Positions 7,815 to 14,062 of a stretch of DNA of 16,484 nt are shown one piece after another (the stretch's first letter is position 1; each line of letters starts with the position of its first letter). Location of the stretch: NCBI GenBank assembly GCA_041649895.1, contig JBAZMG010000019.1, positions 1-16,484 of the forward strand. The letters are read 5' to 3'. Both the position numbers and the translations under genes were made by a program. The DNA comes from STD1-204 sp041649895. GTDB lineage: Bacteria; Patescibacteriota; Minisyncoccia; Minisyncoccales; Minisyncoccaceae. Under the pieces are notes generated by a model. The model worked only from the letters and a program-made list of their open reading frames with translations. It was not told where the DNA came from and did not search any database.

Positions 7815-7837
7815 ATTTTTGAAAATTATTTATTGAT

Positions 7838-8638
7838 TTATTGGGGCGGATACGAAGGCGGCAATTTCGCGTCTTCTTTGTATTTATAGATTATCTCCCG
7901 CGCGAGCTCCCTAAACGCGTGGACCGCTTGCGAATTGGGAGAGTGCCGCAGAATAGTCTTTCCGGAAAGCGGAGATTCGGAGAGGGCGACCGTCCGGGGT
8001 ATCACTGTGTCAAAGACATAACCCGGAAAATTCCTCCGCAGATCTTTAGCGATCTTTTGAGAAACTTTGTTTGTCCGCGAATACATTGTTAATAGCGCTC
8101 CCAATATTTTTATATTCCTTTCCAGATTATCGTTTATCAATTTTATATTCGAGATAAGCTGGCTCAATCCTTCCATTGCGAGATATTCCGACTGCACAGG
8201 AATCAAAACTTCGTCCGCGGCAACCAAAGCGTTCAAGGTGAGAATGCCCAGGCTTGGCGGACAATCGATAAGCACAAAATCATAATCATCTTTCACCATA
8301 TCTATCACTTCTTTCAATTTAAACTCCCGATAAGGCATATTAACAAGTTCAATATTCGCCCCGGCCAAACTGTGCGAAGTAGGCATCAGATCAAACGCCA
8401 AAAAAGGCGTTCGTTTTATGATCTCTCTCGGTGAGATCTGTCCCAGTAAAGCTTCATACAGGGATGATTCCAAAGTTCTCGGATTAACGCCCAAAGAAAA
8501 AGTTGCGTTCGCCTGAGGGTCAACGTCTACCAACAAAACTCTTTTACCAAAAGCGGTGAGAAACACCGGTAAATTAACAGCCACTGCGGTTTTGCCCACT
8601 CCACCCTTTTGGTTTGCGATAGCAATAACTCTGCTCAT
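7838..8638 (-). CDS. parA: Chromosome partitioning ATPase ParA (Soj)
   Basis: 266 residues. A Walker-type ATPase that binds DNA non-specifically when ATP-bound and is stimulated by ParB to drive segregation. The deviant Walker A motif is KGGVGKT (11-17), with the signature Lys11. The second motif is VDVDPQANAT (37-46) and Walker B is LIDCPPS with Asp125. The conserved C-terminal stretch LSESPLSGKTI is followed by HSPNSQAVHAFRELA. Lacking an N-terminal extension, it is of the chromosomal Soj type and not the larger plasmid ParA type. The start at 8638 is supported by the family N-terminus, four residues before the first strand. Confidence 0.96.
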   Translation of the reverse strand: MSRVIAIANQKGGVGKTAVAVNLPVFLTAFGKRVLLVDVDPQANATFSLGVNPRTLESSLYEALLGQISPREIIKRTPFLAFDLMPTSHSLAGANIELVNMPYREFKLKEVIDMVKDDYDFVLIDCPPSLGILTLNALVAADEVLIPVQSEYLAMEGLSQLISNIKLINDNLERNIKILGALLTMYSRTNKVSQKIAKDLRRNFPGYVFDTVIPRTVALSESPLSGKTILRHSPNSQAVHAFRELAREIIYKYKEDAKLPPSYPPQ

Positions 8639-8639
8639 T

Positions 8640-8673
8640 ATTATAATTTTATCACAACGAAAATAAAAGTAAA
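8640..8673 (-). promoter_or_regulatory. parAB promoter, predicted leaderless
   Basis: On the minus strand TTTACT (8668-8673), 16 bp, then an extended -10 TGATAAAAT (hexamer 8646-8651). Only 7 bp separate the -10 box from the parA ATG, so transcription should begin at or within one base of the start codon. A second TATAAT (8640-8645) directly abuts the ATG and would start transcripts inside the gene, so it is less likely. Confidence 0.6.
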
Positions 8674-8715
8674 GAAAAAGAATGGTTCAACTCCCTCCTC
8701 AATATTTGTTCAAAC

Positions 8716-8741
8716 AAAAAAAGGAGATAAATTCCTTTTTG
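8716..8741 (-). terminator. Terminator after tRNA-Leu(CAG)
   Basis: AAAAAGGA (8718-8725) and TCCTTTTT (8733-8740) form a perfect 8-bp stem with a 7-nt loop. On the minus strand the hairpin ends in seven T residues, just after the tRNA 3' end. It may also work on the opposite strand. Confidence 0.75.
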
Positions 8742-8751
8742 TTTTAACAAG

Positions 8752-8835
8752 TGCCGAAGGGGGGAGTTGAACCCCCACAGGATTACTCCTATAGCGCCCT
8801 GAACGCTACGCGTCTGCCAATTCCGCCACTTCGGC
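8752..8835 (-). tRNA. tRNA-Leu, anticodon CAG
   Basis: 84 nt without an encoded CCA. The acceptor arms GCCGAAG and CTTCGGC pair perfectly, with discriminator A at 8752. The D-arm region contains GGCGGAATTGGCAGACGC. The anticodon arm TAGCG/CGCTA holds the loop TTCAGGG, giving anticodon CAG (reads CUG). The long variable arm AGGA-GTAA-TCCT is typical of leucine class II tRNA, and the T arm is GGGGG-TTCAACT-CCCCC. CCA must be added by the CCA-adding enzyme. Confidence 0.96.
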
Positions 8836-8852
8836 TAATATCTGATGAAGTG

Positions 8853-8881
8853 ATGATATAATATTTAGCGGGTTTATTCAA
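8853..8881 (-). promoter_or_regulatory. Promoter of tRNA-Leu(CAG)
   Basis: On the minus strand TTGAAT (8876-8881), 17 bp, then TATCAT (8853-8858). The mature tRNA begins 18 bp after the -10 box. The same -35 hexamer is used by the other tRNA-Leu. Confidence 0.6.
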
Positions 8882-8894
8882 GGAAGAAAACAGA

Positions 8895-8983
8895 GGGGAG
8901 ACTTGCTTTCGCGTCAACTTCTGCTGAAGTTGCGCTCAAGTACGGCCTCGGGCTCGTCAGCCCTGCGGCTTCAAGTCTCTCCC
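8895..8983. repeat. Inverted-repeat element between the two tRNA-Leu genes
   Basis: The outer arms GGGGAGACTTG (8895-8905) and CAAGTCTCTCCC (8972-8983) are inverted copies differing by one extra base. Inside are two hairpins, CAACTTC-tgct-GAAGTTG (8915-8932) and GGGCT-cgtc-AGCCC (8950-8963). There is no ORF. The architecture of outer inverted repeat plus inner hairpins resembles the element at 4626-4749, though the sequence differs. Confidence 0.55.
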
Positions 8984-8999
8984 TAAGATAACAGTTCAT

Positions 9000-9033
9000 A
9001 AAAAAAGAAGGGGGCGAGCCCTTTCGTTTTTTT
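9000..9033 (-). terminator. Terminator after tRNA-Leu(CAA)
   Basis: AAGGG and CCCTT arms (9008-9023) around a GGCGAG loop are flanked by an A-run and a T-run that extend the stem. On the minus strand the hairpin ends in seven T residues. It begins 7 bp after the tRNA 3' end. Confidence 0.8.
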
Positions 9034-9039
9034 ATGATG

Positions 9040-9123
9040 TGCCGAAGGAGAGACTTGAACTCTCACGGGATTACTCCCATAGCATTTTGAGTGCTACGCG
9101 TCTGCCAATTCCGCCACTTCGGC
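9040..9123 (-). tRNA. tRNA-Leu, anticodon CAA
   Basis: 84 nt, no encoded CCA. The acceptor GCCGAAG/CTTCGGC and D-arm region are identical to the neighbouring tRNA-Leu. The anticodon arm TAGCA/TGCTA encloses CTCAAAA, giving anticodon CAA (reads UUG). The variable arm is GGGA-GTAA-TCCC and the T arm GAGAG-TTCAAGT-CTCTC. The near-identical first 28 bases suggest that the two genes arose by duplication followed by an anticodon-arm change. Confidence 0.96.
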
Positions 9124-9132
9124 AACGAAATG

Positions 9133-9161
9133 ATATTACAATATTTTATCGTTATATTCAA
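9133..9161 (-). promoter_or_regulatory. Candidate promoter of tRNA-Leu(CAA)
   Basis: On the minus strand TTGAAT (9156-9161), 17 bp, then TAATAT (9133-9138), preceded by TTG. The tRNA starts 9 bp after the -10 box. The -10 match is only fair. No terminator was seen between the upstream gene ending at 9171 and this tRNA. Confidence 0.45.
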
Positions 9162-9170
9162 GTATTCGAT

Positions 9171-10355
9171 CTATCCCTCAATATCCTCCTCAACTTTTTG
9201 GCCGGGTAGCGTCATTTTATTCGGCCAAATTTTCTTTCCCGGAAAAATTATAGTACCGATTCCCGTTTTCACGCTATCCCCTATTACTGTTCCGAACTTC
9301 CTACGGCCGGTATCAATTTTTTTATCTTTTATTTTCGTTTTTACGTTTTCTTCGTCGTGGCGCAAATTCGCGGTTATTGTTCCCGCTCCGATATTGCAAT
9401 TTGATCCGACGATCGAATCGCCCACGTAAGACAAATGGCTCACATTCGTATTGTTGCCGATTATGGAATTTTTTATCTCCACGGCTTGTCCAATCTTACA
9501 ATTGTCGCCAATGGAAGCGCAGCCCCTGATAAAACAATTCGGACCGACAATACAATCTTTTCCGATATAAACCGGGCCCTCGATATATACTCCGCTTTTA
9601 ATTATCGTTCCCTTGCCCACGAATATCTCGCCCTTGATCGTGACATTTTTTTCTATTGTGCCTTGCTTTTCTTTTTTAATGTTTTTGAACAATATGCTCA
9701 TCGCGTCATCCAAAATATCCCAAGGATATGACGCTGGAAACCAATTTTTAGCCACAACGAACCGCAGATCGTTTTCGCTTATAAACTGCTTCAAATAATC
9801 GGTAAATTCGTATTCGCCCCTTGCCGATCTTTCCACATTGTAATTAAAAATTGATTTCGGGATATAATAAAGTGCGGCATTGATCAAATTCGTAGACGGA
9901 TTTTCCGGTTTTTCGATTATCGCTTTTACTCTGTCCCCTTCTATTGAAACGACACCAAACGCGGAAGGGTTATGGTGCTCTTTTACCAAGACGCACGGAA
10001 AATTTTTAACTATTTTTTTAATGTCTTCCTGAAAATACAGATCATCTCCATTCAGGAGTAAAAACTTTTCGTCCAAATTATCAAAAGCCAGCTTAGCGGC
10101 GCTGCCGGTACCGCTGATATTTTCGTCTTTAATATACGTAATTTTAATTCCTCTATAATTATCCCCTATTAATTCCTTTATCATCTCGCCCTTATAACCA
10201 ACCACTATAATCACCTCGTTCGCGATACCAACCAATTGATCCAAATTATATTCCAAAATTGATTTCCCAAAAACAGAAAAAAGCGGCTTTGGCTTTGTTA
10301 GAGACATTGGCCAAAATCTTACTCCGTTTCCGGCTGCTAATATTACGGCTTGCAT
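9171..10355 (-). CDS. GlmU-like bifunctional sugar-1-phosphate nucleotidylyltransferase/acetyltransferase
   Basis: 394 residues. The N-terminal nucleotidyltransferase domain (about 1-228) has LAAGNGVRFWP (6-16) with KPKPL (21-25), GTGSAA (82-87), the metal-binding LNGDD (101-105), the substrate-site block EYEFTDYL (181-188) and PWDILDDA (211-218). A left-handed beta-helix of hexapeptide repeats (about 233-394) contains SHLSYVGDS (306-314) and NIGAGTITANLRHD (321-334), which closely resemble the GlmU acetyltransferase site. The layout fits archaeal-type GlmU/Sulfolobus ST0452-like enzymes better than E. coli GlmU. The likely role is the final steps to UDP-GlcNAc, the precursor of peptidoglycan and glycans; the exact sugar and nucleotide cannot be fixed from sequence. 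It starts one base after the yvcK stop, so it is the last gene of the operon. A purely glucose-1-phosphate thymidylyltransferase role is a weaker alternative. Confidence 0.85.
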   Translation of the reverse strand: MQAVILAAGNGVRFWPMSLTKPKPLFSVFGKSILEYNLDQLVGIANEVIIVVGYKGEMIKELIGDNYRGIKITYIKDENISGTGSAAKLAFDNLDEKFLLLNGDDLYFQEDIKKIVKNFPCVLVKEHHNPSAFGVVSIEGDRVKAIIEKPENPSTNLINAALYYIPKSIFNYNVERSARGEYEFTDYLKQFISENDLRFVVAKNWFPASYPWDILDDAMSILFKNIKKEKQGTIEKNVTIKGEIFVGKGTIIKSGVYIEGPVYIGKDCIVGPNCFIRGCASIGDNCKIGQAVEIKNSIIGNNTNVSHLSYVGDSIVGSNCNIGAGTITANLRHDEENVKTKIKDKKIDTGRRKFGTVIGDSVKTGIGTIIFPGKKIWPNKMTLPGQKVEEDIEG

Positions 10356-10356
10356 A

Positions 10357-11325
10357 TTAAATAATATTTAAAATTATTTTGTTTAACTTTCTCGGATTGT
10401 GAATTATCGGCCCGTCTATTTCCAAAAGATCATCACCGATAAATTTTTTGGCATCCAAATCATCAGGTACATTAACCATTTCCATAAGTTCCGGATGCTT
10501 TTCTTTGTGTTCTGCTAACCTGTCCGAATCAGGTTCCGCGTTATTATAAATAATATGATCAACGGGACCCCCCAAATATCTCTCAATCTCATCAGCGAAA
10601 TCCTTCACATTAAAGGTATTTGATTCGCCCCGTTTCGTCATCAAATTACAGATAAATATTTTTTTCGCCTTTGTTTTCATTACCGCTTCACCAAGTCCAC
10701 TGATAAGAAGAGTTTGCAAAAGTGATGAGTAAAGGTCGCCGGGACCGATTATAATCACATCCGCTTCGCCAATGTTTTTGACGGTTCTTGGGCAAACCTT
10801 GGCCTCCGGCTCCAGAAATATCTTTTTTATCCTCAAGTCGCTGTTGTGCTTCGGGATATCAATGTTTGTCTCGCCCATTATTTCTTCGTTATTTTCCAGG
10901 ATTGCATGCAAATGCGAATCAGTGATCGTAGCCGGCAAAATTCTGTGGCGCTCATCTAAAAAATCGTTAATTCTCTCAAAAAAATCCCGGTAATTGCCGC
11001 AAGAAAGATAAAGCCCGGACAATATAATATTTCCCACCACGTGATTATCAAGTTCGCCTCCGGAAAAACGATAAGTAAAACATTTTTTAACGTCAAGAGG
11101 AAAATCAGCCAATTCTATGAAAGCTTTTCTGATGTCGCCGAAAGAGATCGTATGATAATCGTTTCGCAATTTTCCGGCCGAACCGCCGGAATCCAAAACC
11201 GCGGAAATAACAGCCAAATGATGCTGTGATTTTTTCAATTCCGAAAGCACGGCCTTTGGCATCGCGCTTCCCCCGCCGATGCAAACTATCTTTTTCCGGC
11301 TTTTTAATAGTGAGCCTCCAAACAT
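10357..11325 (-). CDS. yvcK: YvcK/CofD-family gluconeogenesis and morphogenesis factor
   Basis: 322 residues. Family signatures are IVCIGGGSAMPKAVL (13-27), DSGGSAGKLR (45-54), GDIRKAF (63-69) and, in the C-terminal half, IIGPGDLYSSLLQTLL followed by CNLMTKRGES. Bacterial YvcK (GlmR) proteins bind UDP-GlcNAc and adjust carbon flow towards cell-wall precursors; CofD itself is a 2-phospho-L-lactate transferase of F420 synthesis. The GlmU-like gene directly downstream and the lack of F420 genes favour the YvcK role. The start ATG lies 22 bp inside the end of porB. It is the only ATG that keeps the first beta-strand and the GGGS loop, so the overlap is probably real and implies translational coupling. 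A cytoplasmic location is expected. Confidence 0.9.
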   Translation of the reverse strand: MFGGSLLKSRKKIVCIGGGSAMPKAVLSELKKSQHHLAVISAVLDSGGSAGKLRNDYHTISFGDIRKAFIELADFPLDVKKCFTYRFSGGELDNHVVGNIILSGLYLSCGNYRDFFERINDFLDERHRILPATITDSHLHAILENNEEIMGETNIDIPKHNSDLRIKKIFLEPEAKVCPRTVKNIGEADVIIIGPGDLYSSLLQTLLISGLGEAVMKTKAKKIFICNLMTKRGESNTFNVKDFADEIERYLGGPVDHIIYNNAEPDSDRLAEHKEKHPELMEMVNVPDDLDAKKFIGDDLLEIDGPIIHNPRKLNKIILNII

Positions 11326-12149
11326 TTTTCTATTGTTTGATTATCTCCCAATAATTCGCGGACACTTTCTTCAAAAACCGGCTTTTCTTTTTTATAAAAT
11401 ATTCCCAAAGGAATTTTTCCTTCGCCGTTGTAATTCCATTCTTTGATCAATTTAATTGCGCTCTCCCTGGAATCCAAAACGGTATTTTCCGTTTCATATA
11501 TTCTTTCGTTATAAAACTGGATGGGGTTGTAAAAAGAGACGCAAGGCTGAAGCACTTCTATAAAAGCAAATCCCTTATGCTTGTGAGCCGCCAGGATCAG
11601 TTTTTGCAAATGGTCTGTTTTCGAGGAAAACCCCCTCGCGATAAACGAGGCGTTGCTCGCGAGCATCAATTCCAAGGGGTTCAACGGGTCTTCCACATTT
11701 CCCATAGGCGTTGACCTGCTCTTCAATCCCTTTGGCGACGCGGCGGTAAATTGCCCGGTCGTCAATCCGAACAAGCGATTGTTGTGTAATATCACTTTAA
11801 TGTTGGCGTTCCTCTTAGCAGCGTGAATAAGATGGTCCAACCCTTCATTCAGGGACGCACCGTCTCCAGTAAAGACAAAAACTTTGAGATTCGGATTCGC
11901 CAGTTTTGTTCCCTCGGCCGTAGTTACCGGTCGGCCATGAAGGCCGATAAAAGTATTCAAATTCAAATAGTCGGCTATCTTTGAATTGCAGCCGATATCT
12001 CCAATGACAACAATATTCTCTCTTTTTTCTCCTTTGGCAACAATATCTTCGATCGCATTTTTAAAAGCACCTAGAATTCCAAAATTGCCACAGCCCGGAC
12101 ACCAGGTATTGGGACAATCGGTTAAAAAATTTGTTTTTTTATTTTCCAT
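11304..12149 (-). CDS. porB: 2-oxoacid:ferredoxin oxidoreductase, beta subunit
   Basis: 281 residues. This subunit binds thiamine pyrophosphate and the [4Fe-4S] cluster of a two-subunit OFOR, which oxidatively decarboxylates a 2-oxoacid to an acyl-CoA and reduces ferredoxin (reversibly). The four cluster cysteines known from Sulfolobus-type enzymes can be seen: Cys17 and Cys20 in WCPGCGNFG, Cys54 in GDIGCNS, Cys203 in QPCVSF. The TPP/Mg motif is GDGASLNEG (95-103) followed by NNRLFGLTTGQ (123-133). The length is normal, with no separate ferredoxin domain. It is preceded by the alpha/gamma fusion gene with a 41-bp gap holding a palindrome copy, and it overlaps yvcK. Pyruvate is the likely main substrate, but 2-oxoglutarate or broad specificity cannot be excluded; the por symbol is therefore provisional. 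Confidence 0.93.
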   Translation of the reverse strand: MENKKTNFLTDCPNTWCPGCGNFGILGAFKNAIEDIVAKGEKRENIVVIGDIGCNSKIADYLNLNTFIGLHGRPVTTAEGTKLANPNLKVFVFTGDGASLNEGLDHLIHAAKRNANIKVILHNNRLFGLTTGQFTAASPKGLKSRSTPMGNVEDPLNPLELMLASNASFIARGFSSKTDHLQKLILAAHKHKGFAFIEVLQPCVSFYNPIQFYNERIYETENTVLDSRESAIKLIKEWNYNGEGKIPLGIFYKKEKPVFEESVRELLGDNQTIEKCLEAHY

Positions 12150-12159
12150 AGATTTTTAT

Positions 12160-12186
12160 CACCAACTTTTTCCAAAAAGGTGGAGT
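12160..12186. repeat. CACCCCC palindrome family, degenerate copy 2
   Basis: CCAACTTTTT (12162-12171) and AAAAAGGTGG (12174-12183) make a 10-bp stem with one mismatch and a 2-nt loop, extended outward by TCACC and GTGAAT remnants. It fills the gap between porA and porB. On the minus strand it begins ATTCACTCCACC, close to the ATTCACCCCCAC start of copy 3. Confidence 0.65.
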
Positions 12187-12190
12187 GAAT

Positions 12191-13846
12191 TTATATACTC
12201 TTTTTTACCCTGTTCTCTAATTCTTCCGCGGTGAACGGGCGTGAATCGAATTTTAATATTTTTTTATCAACCTTGATCCCGTTCAAAGCAAAAACTTTTG
12301 CCATCTGCCCCGTGGCATTGGCCTCAATCGAAATGATCTTCGTGCTTCCCTGTAAGGCTTTTTTAATTTGCTTTACCGGGAAGGGAGAAACAACAATGGG
12401 CTGAACAAGTTTTATCTTTAATCTTTGCGCGACTTCTTTTGCCGCGCCCGCCACGGAACCCCACGCGATAATTGCTGTTTTTGAACTCTTGTTGCCGAAA
12501 ACTTTTATTGCCGGGAGATCATCCGCTTCTTTTTGCATTGCCTCATATTTGCGCAATCTCTTTTCTTGCATCGCTTTTATTTCTTCGTGCTCCACCTCAA
12601 TCGTAATACCAGTTTCATTGTGCTCGTAGCTATTACCTTTCACAATCGCGTTCGGGGTCCCGGGGAAAGCCAAAGGTGAAATGCCGATTGCCGTGTCTTT
12701 GTATCTTTCGTAAGTACCTTTGCCTAGCCACAAATTTTCTTTTTCTTTTTTAACAGATTTTAAAACTTCTTTACTTACGCTAAATGTTCCTTCCGACACT
12801 TCTTTGTCAGTCAATAATATCACGGGGGTTTGGTATTTCCAGGCCAAATTTAAAATCTTACCGGACCAATAAAAAGATTCTTCCGCGTTAGACGGAGCAA
12901 TCACAAATTTTTCAAAATCACCGTGTCCGGGAAACATCGCGAAAAGCAAATCGCTCTGCGCGCTGTATGTGGGCACGCCCGTTGCCGGTCCCATTCTCTG
13001 GCTGTCTATAACCACAAGCGGGGTTTCCGATTCCGCGGCCAAACTGATCGTCTCGGTCATCAAGGCAAATCCCCCACCCGACGTTCCCACAGCCGCACGC
13101 TTGCCCGCGTAAGCCGCGCCAATGGCTTCACTCGCGACCGCGATTTCATTTTCCGCTTGAATCGCGAGAACTCCCAATTCTTTTTGGTGCTCGGCAAAAT
13201 AATGCAAAATAGAACTCGCGGGAGTCATCGGGTAAGCAAAATATATTTCCAATCCCGCTTTTGTTAATCCAAGCACCGTCGCCTCATTGCCGGTCATCAG
13301 CATTTTCGGTGTGCTTTTGTTCTTTTCTATACTCAATAGATTTTTTGTTTCTTTATAAGCCGCTTCCGCTATCTCAATATTCTTTTCAATCTCTCTTCCC
13401 AATTCGCGCGTTAAAACTTCTTTTACGATCTTCCAATCAATACCAATCGCTTTCGCGAATCCGGCGATCAGAGCCGTGTTTGCCATAATTGGCAACCCGC
13501 CCAAATCTTTTACGATTTTCTCAGCTGAAACCGAAACACCCTCTTCTTTTCCGATGCTGCTGTTAAAGATCACCACTCCTCCCGCTTTCAAGTCTTTTTT
13601 ATGCAAGAGTAATGTTTTTTTATCCAAAGCTAAAAGAAAATCGATCTTTTCCCGGCGATAATTAGATTCCGTTTCTGAAGCTGTAATTTGAGAAAAATTG
13701 TGTCCACCTTTTATAAGCGATTGATAATCGTCGTAAATGTATATATTGTAGCCTAATCTGTTTAGAAGTTTTGCGATGATAAGGCCTGCTTTCCTGCTCC
13801 CCTGCCCGGCAGCGCCCCCAACCAAAATAGAATATTCCAATTTCAT
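12191..13846 (-). CDS. porA: 2-oxoacid:ferredoxin oxidoreductase, fused gamma-alpha subunit
   Basis: 551 residues. The N-terminal gamma domain (about 1-180) has GGAAGQGS (10-17) and DDYQSLIKGGHNF. The alpha domain, pyrimidine-binding in the TPP fold, runs from about 183 to 400 with GNEATVLGL, YPMTPAS (205-211; the YPITP motif of this family with Met for Ile), AENEIAVASEAIGAAYAG, TSGGGFALMTE and QRMGPATGVPT (283-293). A C-terminal domain (about 445-551) contains AIIAWGSVAGAA and VSPFPVKQI. This gamma-alpha fusion order is that of two-subunit archaeal-type OFORs and pairs with the beta subunit downstream. The complex would supply reduced ferredoxin and acetyl-CoA in an anaerobic or fermentative cell, or run in reverse. 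An ATG 16 bp upstream (13862) opens a different frame and is not the start. Confidence 0.93.
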   Translation of the reverse strand: MKLEYSILVGGAAGQGSRKAGLIIAKLLNRLGYNIYIYDDYQSLIKGGHNFSQITASETESNYRREKIDFLLALDKKTLLLHKKDLKAGGVVIFNSSIGKEEGVSVSAEKIVKDLGGLPIMANTALIAGFAKAIGIDWKIVKEVLTRELGREIEKNIEIAEAAYKETKNLLSIEKNKSTPKMLMTGNEATVLGLTKAGLEIYFAYPMTPASSILHYFAEHQKELGVLAIQAENEIAVASEAIGAAYAGKRAAVGTSGGGFALMTETISLAAESETPLVVIDSQRMGPATGVPTYSAQSDLLFAMFPGHGDFEKFVIAPSNAEESFYWSGKILNLAWKYQTPVILLTDKEVSEGTFSVSKEVLKSVKKEKENLWLGKGTYERYKDTAIGISPLAFPGTPNAIVKGNSYEHNETGITIEVEHEEIKAMQEKRLRKYEAMQKEADDLPAIKVFGNKSSKTAIIAWGSVAGAAKEVAQRLKIKLVQPIVVSPFPVKQIKKALQGSTKIISIEANATGQMAKVFALNGIKVDKKILKFDSRPFTAEELENRVKKSI

Positions 13847-13855
13847 TTGTTTTTA

Positions 13856-13889
13856 CCCCCATCTTTTCAAAACCATTAAAAGGTGGGGG
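13856..13889. repeat. CACCCCC palindrome family, copy 3
   Basis: CCCCCATCTTTT (13856-13867) and AAAAGGTGGGGG (13878-13889) form a 12-bp stem around a 10-nt loop. It lies in the predicted 5' leader of porA, ending about 10 bp before the ATG at 13846. The only G-rich sequence near that start (GGGGG) is inside the stem, so folding could limit ribosome access. Confidence 0.75.
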
Positions 13890-13913
13890 TGAATTAGATT
13901 AATTACATTTCCG

Positions 13914-13919
13914 ATTATA
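13914..13919 (-). promoter_or_regulatory. Candidate -10 box for the porA-porB-yvcK-glmU-like operon
   Basis: On the minus strand TATAAT lies 67 bp before the porA ATG. The best -35 candidates (TTTATT or TTATTC, 16-17 bp upstream) are weak. The leader would include palindrome copy 3. Confidence 0.5.
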
Positions 13920-13958
13920 CTATAAAAAATACAAAGAATAAACCCTCTTTTATCTCGC

Positions 13959-13987
13959 CGAAGCCCGCGGGGCAAAGGCGGGCCTCG
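13959..13987. repeat. GC-rich REP-like hairpin
   Basis: CGA-A-GCCCGC (13959-13968) pairs with GCGGGC-C-TCG (13978-13987) around a 9-nt loop with one internal mismatch. The preceding CTCGCCG matches the start of the hairpins at 15023 and 16031. There is no T-run on either side. It sits between porA and the first pilin gene; the gap 13890-14062 otherwise holds only the promoter box and the terminator-like hairpin. Confidence 0.5.
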
Positions 13988-14025
13988 CGTTAAACCATTG
14001 ATTAGTAAAACCCAAAACTCATTTC

Positions 14026-14054
14026 AATGTTTGGGGAGTGTGTCCCCAAACATT
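14026..14054 (-). terminator. Perfect 12-bp hairpin after the first pilin gene
   Basis: AATGTTTGGGGA (14026-14037) and TCCCCAAACATT (14043-14054) pair perfectly around GTGTG, 8 bp after the stop at 14063. The downstream minus strand has only broken T-runs (GTTTTGGGTTTTAC), so it is a terminator or an RNA-stabilising hairpin. It shares its TGTTTGG/CCAAACA arms with the hairpins at 14989 and 15996. Confidence 0.5.
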
Positions 14055-14062
14055 CTGAAAGA

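Noticed and set aside
6837..9170. A parS site near parAB
   Set aside because: No sequence close to the TGTTTCACGTGAAACA consensus was found by eye. The nearest, around 8904-8919, has too many mismatches.
11304..11325. A frameshift or misplaced start at the porB-yvcK overlap
   Set aside because: Both frames carry intact family motifs up to their ends, so a true 22-bp overlap is the simpler reading.
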